Assembly: GCF_002201515.1 (NCBI RefSeq)
Contig: NZ_CP021421.1
Coordinates: 2,480,001-2,544,000 of the forward strand
From: Muribaculum intestinale
GTDB taxonomy: Bacteria > Bacteroidota > Bacteroidia > Bacteroidales > Muribaculaceae
Length of the DNA stretch: 64,000 nucleotides
Reading direction: 5' to 3'
Part shown: positions 27,186 through 33,859 of the stretch, one piece after another
Numbering within the stretch: position 1 is the first letter of the stretch
Layout of the letters: the number at the start of each line of letters is the position of its first letter
The notes under the pieces: generated by a model
Database searches by the model: none
Told to the model about the DNA's origin: nothing
Seen by the model: the letters and a program-made list of their open reading frames with translations, nothing else
Made by a program: the position numbers and the translations under genes

Positions 27186-28649
27186 ATGAAACACGGATTC
27201 GACAACGAGAAATATGTGAAAATCCAGTCCAGCCATATTAAGGACAGGATTGCAAAGTTTGGCAACAAACTTTATCTGGAGCTTGGAGGCAAGCTGTTCG
27301 ACGACCATCATGCAAGCCGCGTGCTCCCCGGATTTCAGCCCGACAGCAAGTTGCGTATGCTGAGCCAGCTTGCAGATCATGCCGAAATAGTGATAGTAAT
27401 CAGTGCTGTAGATATTGAAAAGAACAAGGTCAGGCAGGATCTCGGCATTACCTATGACATGGATGCCCTCAGACTTAGAAGTGAGTTTCAGAACCGGGGA
27501 TTCAGAGTCAATTCAATCGTCATCACACACTACAACGGACAGGCCAGTGCCGATGCGTTTCGTCAGCGATTGGAACGCATGGGCATAAAGAGCTATGTTC
27601 ACTACATAATTGACGGATATCCTGCCAATGTAGGGCTTATCGCCTCTGACGATGGCTTTGGCCGGAATGACTATATCGAGACTGAGGAGCCCCTGGTAAT
27701 CGTGACAGCTCCGGGTCCGGGCAGCGGCAAGATGGCCGTGTGTCTCAGTCAGCTCTATAACGAGCACAAGCGCGGCATAGAGGCCGGATATGCCAAGTTT
27801 GAGACATTCCCGGTATGGAATCTGTCATTACGGCATCCCGTTAATATCGCATACGAGGCTGCAACCGCCGACCTTAATGACGTAAACATGATTGATCCAT
27901 TTCATCTCGATGCATATGGAGAGAAAGCGGTCAACTACAATCGCGATATCGAGATATTCCCGGTGCTTGATGCTCTGTTCCGCGGCATCTATGGGGCGAA
28001 TCCATATAAGTCACCTACCGACATGGGAGTCAATATGGTAGGATTCTGCATCAGCGACGATGATGTATGCTGTGATGCTTCGCGCAACGAGATTATCCGC
28101 CGTTACTTTACTGCGCTCAACCGCATGGCCTTGGGCGAGAGCAATGACGCCGAGGTAAATAAGATTGCGCTCCTTTTCAATCAGGCCGGCATAGACCTCA
28201 GCTACCGCAAGACTATAGCCGCTGCACGTGCACGCTCGAAAGAGACCGGTGTGCCATGCTCGGCGATAGAATTGGCCGACGGCACTATAATCACAGCCAA
28301 AACCTCGCCGTTGCTTGGCCCGAGCGCCGCGCTGATACTGAATGCCATCAAGCATCTGGCCGGCATCGGTCACGATGTAAAGCTGCTGCCGCAGGACCTC
28401 ATAGAGCCCATACAGCATACTAAGATAAACTATCTGCGCAGCCGCAACCCACGCCTACATACCGATGAGGTGCTGGTGGCCCTGTCGGTACTGAGTCCGC
28501 GCGACGAAAACTGCCGCCGCGCGCTGGAGAAGCTACCCGAACTTGACGGATGTCAAGTGCATTCTACAGTAATGCTCGGCGAAGTCGACCACAAGATATT
28601 CAAAAAACTCGGAGTAGGGCTCACCTGTGACCCTGCAAAGAAGAAATGA
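27186..28649 (+). CDS. DUF1846 domain-containing protein
   Basis: The start at 27186 (MKHGFDNEKYVKIQSSHI) was preferred over the ATG 13 codons upstream because the family begins with this GFD-xx-KY-xx-QS-xx-I pattern; the earlier ATG overlaps the -7 box. The product is 487 aa, full length for DUF1846. It has YLELGGKLFDDHHASRVLPGF near the N-terminus, a phosphate-loop-like TAPGPGSGKMAVCLSQLYNE and ADGTIITAKTSPLLGPSAALILNA. A nucleotide-binding role is suggested by the glycine-rich loop, but the biochemical function of this conserved cytosolic family is not known to me. It is a single-gene unit ended by a terminator before serC. Confidence 0.88.
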   Translation: MKHGFDNEKYVKIQSSHIKDRIAKFGNKLYLELGGKLFDDHHASRVLPGFQPDSKLRMLSQLADHAEIVIVISAVDIEKNKVRQDLGITYDMDALRLRSEFQNRGFRVNSIVITHYNGQASADAFRQRLERMGIKSYVHYIIDGYPANVGLIASDDGFGRNDYIETEEPLVIVTAPGPGSGKMAVCLSQLYNEHKRGIEAGYAKFETFPVWNLSLRHPVNIAYEAATADLNDVNMIDPFHLDAYGEKAVNYNRDIEIFPVLDALFRGIYGANPYKSPTDMGVNMVGFCISDDDVCCDASRNEIIRRYFTALNRMALGESNDAEVNKIALLFNQAGIDLSYRKTIAAARARSKETGVPCSAIELADGTIITAKTSPLLGPSAALILNAIKHLAGIGHDVKLLPQDLIEPIQHTKINYLRSRNPRLHTDEVLVALSVLSPRDENCRRALEKLPELDGCQVHSTVMLGEVDHKIFKKLGVGLTCDPAKKK

Positions 28650-28678
28650 CAGAGGAGTCGCCTGAAAGATAATCAATG

Positions 28679-28717
28679 CCCCCATTAAAGAAAAATTTCG
28701 TTAATGGGGGTATTTTT
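28679..28717 (+). terminator. Terminator after the DUF1846 gene
   Basis: A perfect 10-bp stem (CCCCCATTAA 28679-28688, TTAATGGGGG 28701-28710) with a 12-nt loop is followed by TATTTTTCTT. Confidence 0.85.
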
Positions 28718-28752
28718 CTTGTCAAATGGTGGGCGTCTTTTGAGAAATTGTG

Positions 28753-28760
28753 TAATTTTG
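28753..28760 (+). promoter_or_regulatory. -7 element upstream of serC
   Basis: TAATTTTG matches the consensus 75 bp upstream of the serC ATG. The nearest TTTG (28739-28742) is only 10 bp away, so no proper -33 box is seen. Confidence 0.4.
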
Positions 28761-28834
28761 CACATGCAAGAGCGGATAATCCGTGAATGCATGCATACTG
28801 CATAACAAATTACATATATATAAAAGTACTCTGT

Positions 28835-29902
28835 ATGAAGAAGCATAACTTTTATGCCGGACCGTCGATTCTTAGTGAATACACAATAAAGAACACGGCC
28901 GAGGCAATCAAGGACTTCGCCGGAACCGGTCTGTCCATTCTTGAGGTATCACACCGCAGCAAGGAGTTTACAGCCGTTATGGATGAAGCACAGGCCCTTG
29001 TAAAGGAACTTCTCGAAGTCCCCGAAGGATATTCCGTGCTTTTCCTCGGCGGAGGTGCGTCAATGCAGTTCTGCATGGTGCCTTTCAACCTGCTCAAGAA
29101 GAAAGCCGCCTATACCGATACCGGCACATGGGCCGCAAATGCTATAAAGGAAGCCAAACTATTCGGTGAGGTCGATGTAGTGGCCTCTTCAAAAGACAAG
29201 AACTATACTTATATCCCCAAGAACTTCACAGTACCCGAGGATGCCGACTATTTCCACTTCACCAGCAACAATACAATATTCGGTACCGAAGTGCGCTTCG
29301 ACCCGGATGTAAACGTACCTCTGGTGGCCGATATGTCGAGCGACATCTTCTCCCGTCCTGTCGATGTAAGCAAATATGACGTCATTTATGCCGGTGCGCA
29401 GAAGAATCTCGCCCCTGCCGGTGTGACAATCGTCATCGTAAAGGACTCCGCCCTTGGCAATGTGGACCGCGCTATCCCCACCATGCTCGACTACCGCACC
29501 CACATCAAAAAGGGCTCGATGTTCAACACTCCCCCCGTGCTCCCCATCTATTCAGCTCTCCAGACCCTCAAGTACTACAAGGAACTCGGCGGTGTGAAAG
29601 AGATGGAACGCCGCGACCTTGCCAAGGCCGAACTGCTCTACAGCGCCATCGACTCCAGCAAGATGTTTGTAGGTACTGTCGAGCCTGAGGATCGTTCGAT
29701 AATGAATGTATGCTTCGTTATGAAGCCCGAATATGTGGAGCTTGAGAAAGAATTCATCGACTTCGCCTCTACAAAGGGCATAGTGGGCATCAAGGGCCAC
29801 CGTTCGGTAGGCGGATTCCGTGCATCGCTCTACAATGCACTCCCCATCGAGAGCGTAAAAGTGCTCGTCGAGGCAATGAACGAGTTTGAAAAGAAACACT
29901 GA
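28835..29902 (+). CDS. serC: Phosphoserine aminotransferase
   Basis: Translation is placed at 28835 ([15 protein letters not shown]), because SerC proteins start with this NFxAGP motif; an upstream in-frame ATG at 28787 adds a hydrophobic stretch unlike the family. The 355-aa protein contains [18 protein letters not shown], the PLP-lysine region [18 protein letters not shown] and [16 protein letters not shown]. It transaminates 3-phosphohydroxypyruvate with glutamate to give phosphoserine. serA follows 24 bp later, so two steps of serine synthesis are co-transcribed. Confidence 0.96.
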   Translation: MKKHNFYAGPSILSEYTIKNTAEAIKDFAGTGLSILEVSHRSKEFTAVMDEAQALVKELLEVPEGYSVLFLGGGASMQFCMVPFNLLKKKAAYTDTGTWAANAIKEAKLFGEVDVVASSKDKNYTYIPKNFTVPEDADYFHFTSNNTIFGTEVRFDPDVNVPLVADMSSDIFSRPVDVSKYDVIYAGAQKNLAPAGVTIVIVKDSALGNVDRAIPTMLDYRTHIKKGSMFNTPPVLPIYSALQTLKYYKELGGVKEMERRDLAKAELLYSAIDSSKMFVGTVEPEDRSIMNVCFVMKPEYVELEKEFIDFASTKGIVGIKGHRSVGGFRASLYNALPIESVKVLVEAMNEFEKKH

Positions 29903-29926
29903 TACATTACATTAATCACTACGGAA

Positions 29927-30847
29927 ATGAAAGTATTGGTAGCAACCGAAAAACCGTTTGCGGCAGTAGCCGTCGACGGTATACGCCGGGTAATCGAAGA
30001 AGCCGGCTACGAACTCGATCTTCTTGAAAAATATACCGACCGTGCCGACCTCCTCGCTGCAGTAGCCAACGCCGATGGTCTGATTATACGTTCAGACAAA
30101 GTGGATGCAGAAGTGCTCGACGCAGCTAAGAACCTCAAGATAGTAGTGCGCGCCGGTGCCGGCTACGACAACGTAGACCTCGCTGCAGCCACTGCCCACA
30201 ATGTAGTAGTAGAGAATACACCCGGCCAGAACTCCAACGCAGTGGCCGAGCTCGTATTCGGCATGGCTGTGATGGCTGCGCGCAACTACTACAACGGTAC
30301 TTCAGGCACAGAACTCAAAGGCAAGCGCCTCGGCATTCAGGCCTATGGCCAGGTAGGCCGCAACGTAGCCCGCGTGGCCAAGGGATTCGGCATGGAAGTA
30401 AGCGCATTCGATCCCTATTGCCCCGATGGCGCCATGGAGGCCGAGGGTGTTACTCCCCTGCATGACACCGACACACTGTACTCAGGTAATGAAGTAGTGT
30501 CGATTCACATTCCGGCCACTCCCGAGACAAAAGGCAGCATAGGCTACGACCTTATTACCAAAATGCCCAAAGGCGGAATTCTTATCAATACCGCCCGCAA
30601 GGAGGTAATCGACGAAGCCGGTCTCGAAAAAGCACTTGAAGCCCGTACGGATATCAAGTACATGGCTGATATCAAGCCCGATAATGCCGATGTGCTCAAA
30701 GAGAAATTTGGCGACCGCGTGTTCTTTACCCCCAAGAAAATGGGTGCACAGACCGCCGAGGCCAACATCAACGCCGGTATCGCCGCCGCCAACCAGACCG
30801 TGGCCTACCTCCGCGACGGCATCAACCGTTTCCAGGTCAACAAGTAA
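29927..30847 (+). CDS. serA: D-3-phosphoglycerate dehydrogenase (short form)
   Basis: The 306-aa D-2-hydroxyacid dehydrogenase has IRSDKVDAEVLDAAKNLKIV, the Rossmann region GKRLGIQAYGQVGRNVARVA and the catalytic-domain stretch GGILINTARKEVIDEAGLEKA. There is no C-terminal ACT domain, so the serine feedback site of the long E. coli type is absent. NAD-dependent oxidation of 3-phosphoglycerate starts serine synthesis. It is paired with serC and ended by a strong terminator. Confidence 0.93.
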   Translation: MKVLVATEKPFAAVAVDGIRRVIEEAGYELDLLEKYTDRADLLAAVANADGLIIRSDKVDAEVLDAAKNLKIVVRAGAGYDNVDLAAATAHNVVVENTPGQNSNAVAELVFGMAVMAARNYYNGTSGTELKGKRLGIQAYGQVGRNVARVAKGFGMEVSAFDPYCPDGAMEAEGVTPLHDTDTLYSGNEVVSIHIPATPETKGSIGYDLITKMPKGGILINTARKEVIDEAGLEKALEARTDIKYMADIKPDNADVLKEKFGDRVFFTPKKMGAQTAEANINAGIAAANQTVAYLRDGINRFQVNK

Positions 30848-30866
30848 TTCTTGCAAATAATCTTAT

Positions 30867-30897
30867 AAAAGGGGCTGTGTTTAACACAGCCCCTTTT
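30867..30897 (+). terminator. Terminator after serA
   Basis: A perfect 13-bp stem (AAAAGGGGCTGTG 30867-30879, CACAGCCCCTTTT 30885-30897) with a 5-nt loop; the A and T ends also allow it to work on the opposite strand. Confidence 0.9.
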
Positions 30898-30956
30898 CGA
30901 TTTGAAAGGTGTAAATGTTAAAAAGGGGAGTATAATATAAATATTGGGAGATTTTT

Positions 30957-30988
30957 TTTGCATAAAATTTATTTAATATATAATTTTG
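30957..30988 (+). promoter_or_regulatory. Promoter of the second polysaccharide utilisation locus
   Basis: TTTG (30957-30960) and TAATTTTG (30981-30988) are exactly 20 bp apart, the best consensus Bacteroidales promoter in the window. The predicted start near 30994 leaves about 240 nt before the first lipoprotein gene. Confidence 0.7.
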
Positions 30989-30993
30989 TTGTG

Positions 30994-31224
30994 AAACGAA
31001 ATTAATATGTTTCGAATGCGCTTTAATTATATCAATTATCTAATCCTGAATAAGAGCATTATGCTCTAAGTGCCTAAGTCTTGAATCGTATCGTGCGGTT
31101 GATGCGGTTGTATCAAGGTGTTTTTTGTTTAAATTCAAGAATTCCTTGATATTATTTGGTTTGGTCGATATCGCTTATTAGATTTCGTGCCGATTTTTTA
31201 ATTTTAATACCAATCATTATTAGA
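30994..31224 (+). other. Long 5' leader of the second polysaccharide locus
   Basis: This non-coding stretch is AT-rich. A small perfect hairpin (AGAGCA 31053-31058, TGCTCT 31062-31067) is the only clear local structure. I could not match it to a known riboswitch. It could be a target for an antisense RNA, as described for other Bacteroides polysaccharide loci, but no sRNA gene is evident. Confidence 0.35.
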
Positions 31225-31233
31225 ATGAATTAC

Positions 31234-32205
31234 ATGAAGAAGAAAGTCGCTACATCGCTGGCCTTCATGATTTTGTGGGGGGGGGGTATAACCTCCTGTA
31301 ACACAGAGGATAAGGCTGAAGAAGCGGTGGCGCGTCTCAGCATTGACACTCATGAGGCCACACTTGCCCGCAACGGCAGGTCACCTCTCGACCAGGATGT
31401 CAAGTTCAGAGTGATAGCCAACAAGGGCTATGAAATAACATCAGAGCAGGATTGGCTCGGCGTCGACAAACCTACAGGGCACGGTCTGAACGACGTACTG
31501 ATTGTTGCGAAAGAAAATGAAAGTGGTGCGCTGCGTACTGGCACTTTGCTTGTGCGTAGCGGTAATCTTTACGAGGAGCTTGTAGTGACTCAGACCGAGC
31601 AGGCTCCCGACCCAATGCGTTTGTTTTATCATCAGGATTTTGAATGGTGTATACCTCTTGCCCAACCTAATTCCGATCCGGTGGGAGATCAGGATACGAG
31701 CGGAAAAAAACGACAGGATGTACTTGCCGACCCAATAAAGTCAGGCTGGGAAGCCACTGGCCTTACAATATATAATATGCAGGGCAAACAGGTGTCGGCT
31801 TATATTAGTTACATACATTTCAATAATAATTTCAAGAAATACCATCCGGAGTATAAGTCGTACGATGCCGGTGTGATACTTCCACGCCTTGATTTGGGTA
31901 CGGAAAAGGTTAATGCAGTCATTACTGTGCAGATTTGTCCGGAAGGTTCGCTTAAGAGTGGTCTCGACAAAGTACCATTCGTGGTGTCAATTGAAAGCGG
32001 CAGCGGCTATGTCGGTGCGACCGGAAGCGCAAAGAAGAGTCCGGTATTCACACCACCTACCGTGCAACTTATGTGGCATACTGTAGAATACGTGTTGCGA
32101 GATATATCCTCCGATACACGCATAGCATTGCGCACCGACGGTAATACTGCCGATTATTGCCGCTGGATGCTCAATGAGATTTCATTAAAGGAAACTAAAC
32201 TCTGA
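31234..32205 (+). CDS. BACON-domain surface lipoprotein with G10 tract in its signal peptide
   Basis: The start at 31234 (MKKKVATSLAFMILWGGGI) gives a compact lipoprotein signal with lipobox ITSC; an ATG three codons upstream is possible. The protein is 323 aa. Residues about 35-125 form one BACON domain (VKFRVIANKGYEITSEQDWL, ending LVVTQTEQAP). The rest is a beta-rich domain starting FYHQDFEWC and ending SDTRIALRTDG, RWMLNEISLKE, which resembles the C-terminal domain of the next gene. BACON lipoproteins in such loci hold enzymes or binding domains on the cell surface. It is the first gene of the locus, in the SusE/F position but before SusC. Ten G bases at 31277-31286 encode WGGG in frame. 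Confidence 0.82.
   Translation: MKKKVATSLAFMILWGGGITSCNTEDKAEEAVARLSIDTHEATLARNGRSPLDQDVKFRVIANKGYEITSEQDWLGVDKPTGHGLNDVLIVAKENESGALRTGTLLVRSGNLYEELVVTQTEQAPDPMRLFYHQDFEWCIPLAQPNSDPVGDQDTSGKKRQDVLADPIKSGWEATGLTIYNMQGKQVSAYISYIHFNNNFKKYHPEYKSYDAGVILPRLDLGTEKVNAVITVQICPEGSLKSGLDKVPFVVSIESGSGYVGATGSAKKSPVFTPPTVQLMWHTVEYVLRDISSDTRIALRTDGNTADYCRWMLNEISLKETKL
31277..31286 (+). repeat. Poly-G (G10) homopolymer inside a coding region
   Basis: Ten consecutive G bases lie about 14-17 codons into the lipoprotein gene at 31234, within the hydrophobic core of its signal peptide. The present length keeps the frame open. A gain or loss of one or two G would frameshift the gene before the lipobox, the classic layout of a slipped-strand phase switch. 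Confidence 0.85.
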
Positions 32206-32218
32206 TATCTGTCTACAT

Positions 32219-33823
32219 ATGAATATGTATCGCAATTTCAAGGCGCTGCTCATGTGTGGCGTCATATTATTGAGCGGGAGTAGCCTGCTTGTTTCGTGCG
32301 ACGATGATAAGGAGCCTGAGGCTTATATCGAGGCATCGCAGACTATATTTAATCTTGATGCCGAGGGTCTTGATGCAGACGGCAAGCGTCCTACATTTGA
32401 GCTAGGTTGCAATCGGGACTGGAGCGTGCGCATATGTCCCGACTGGGTTAAGCTCAACTATACCTCAGGCTGTCGTGGACGGGTAGTGATGCACCTTACT
32501 GCCGAGCCCAACACTACCGACCAAAATCGTCGCGGTTGCATCGAACTTGCTGCAGTAGGAGGAAAACCGGAATTGCTTTATGTGAACCAAACTCGTCTTG
32601 AGGGAGATGTGTCGGCATCTGTCTCCAACTTTAATGTTAATATGATTGGCAATCTGCCAAATGGTGGTAATCCGACTTTCAATGTCACCTCAACCTATGC
32701 ATGGTCGATTGAGTCTAGCGACTGGATTTCAGCTCAGCCTCCAAGTGGGCAGGCCGGTACTACGGCTGTGACTCTCCATGTTGGCATCAACGATACCCGT
32801 GCCACACGCAGCGGGCGTGTCACCGTGACAATCGGCGACAAGAGAGTCGATATAACAATCACACAGGACGCCAAAGGTTTCACAGTGCCTGTAGATGCCA
32901 TCGACATAGACATCGACGGTACAGCTACTTCTGCCGGACAACCTCTCGTGGCTCCCGTCACGGCTCTCGAGGCATGGTCTGTAACCGAGAAGCCGGAGTG
33001 GCTTACTGTAACTCCCGACAACGGGCAGCCGGGTACCACAAATATCACGCTCAACGTGCAGCCCAACAGCGGAGATCCGCGTGCGGGGAATATTGTGCTG
33101 ACTTCGGAGCATGGAGCCATATTTACTCTTATGGTGTTGCAGGCCGGGAATCTTCCGTTTGACAACCGTCAGGTAGGCTACAGTTATTTCTGGGAACCGT
33201 TCGACTGGTGTCATGATGCTGCCGAGGAGCGCCGTAAGACTGACCCCTCTTTTGCCAACAATATGGATCAGATGAATCTTATCAATGGTTCGGGAGCCAA
33301 GAATCTGAATATATATGATGGCGACGGATTAAAATACGCACCATATTTTTATGCTGAGCAGGGTGGTAAATGGGAGGTCGTAAAAGAATATACATCCGAT
33401 AAGCGCGACTGGGTATTTATTCTTGACGGATACCTGCGTATGGGTGCTTCCAGCAACACGGTAGGCCTAAAGACCGGTGTGCCTCTTGATATTGAGAATG
33501 GTCATTGTGCGAATGTGGAATTATCGTTCAAAGGTTGCAAGAACGGCACTGATAATATTGTTCTTGTTGTTGAAATCGAGGGTCCCGGTGAGATTGTTGG
33601 CGGCCAGACTGCAAAACTCGGACCTGAGTTCAAAGTGCCTAATCAAGACAAAACAAAGAAGTGGAAATGGGAAAATCTTTCTTTAACAGTCAACAAGGTT
33701 ACCTCCGATACCCGCTTTATCATCCGACCCACCGTGATGGACGACAAGGACAAGAATCCAGCTGCAAAATACAATCGTCGTTGGCTTATTGATGAGGTAA
33801 GCATCAAGCGTGTGGCTAACTAA
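32219..33823 (+). CDS. Surface lipoprotein with tandem BACON domains
   Basis: This 534-aa lipoprotein (lipobox LVSC, mature CDDDKEPEAY) lies 13 bp after the first lipoprotein gene. Three BACON-like Ig-type repeats follow: about 35-130 (LGCNRDWSVRICPDWVKL), 130-220 (VTSTYAWSIESSDWISAQPP, ending ITITQDA) and 220-305 (LEAWSVTEKPEWLTVTPDNG, ending LMVLQAG). The C-terminal 220 residues form a beta-rich domain with SYFWEPFDWC at its start and SDTRFIIRP, RRWLIDEVSIK at its end, paralogous to the previous protein. No catalytic signature is seen. A surface glycan-binding (SusE/F-like) role is inferred from position and architecture. Confidence 0.85.
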   Translation: MNMYRNFKALLMCGVILLSGSSLLVSCDDDKEPEAYIEASQTIFNLDAEGLDADGKRPTFELGCNRDWSVRICPDWVKLNYTSGCRGRVVMHLTAEPNTTDQNRRGCIELAAVGGKPELLYVNQTRLEGDVSASVSNFNVNMIGNLPNGGNPTFNVTSTYAWSIESSDWISAQPPSGQAGTTAVTLHVGINDTRATRSGRVTVTIGDKRVDITITQDAKGFTVPVDAIDIDIDGTATSAGQPLVAPVTALEAWSVTEKPEWLTVTPDNGQPGTTNITLNVQPNSGDPRAGNIVLTSEHGAIFTLMVLQAGNLPFDNRQVGYSYFWEPFDWCHDAAEERRKTDPSFANNMDQMNLINGSGAKNLNIYDGDGLKYAPYFYAEQGGKWEVVKEYTSDKRDWVFILDGYLRMGASSNTVGLKTGVPLDIENGHCANVELSFKGCKNGTDNIVLVVEIEGPGEIVGGQTAKLGPEFKVPNQDKTKKWKWENLSLTVNKVTSDTRFIIRPTVMDDKDKNPAAKYNRRWLIDEVSIKRVAN

Positions 33824-33859
33824 TTCCATGCAATATAGATTTAATGTAAATAAAAAGTA

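Noticed and set aside
28739-28760. Complete -33/-7 promoter for serC
   Set aside because: TTTG and TAATTTTG are present but only 10 bp apart, half the required spacing; only the -7 box was kept.
30994-31224. Riboswitch in the leader of the second polysaccharide locus
   Set aside because: Only one short hairpin is seen; no conserved riboswitch core was recognised.
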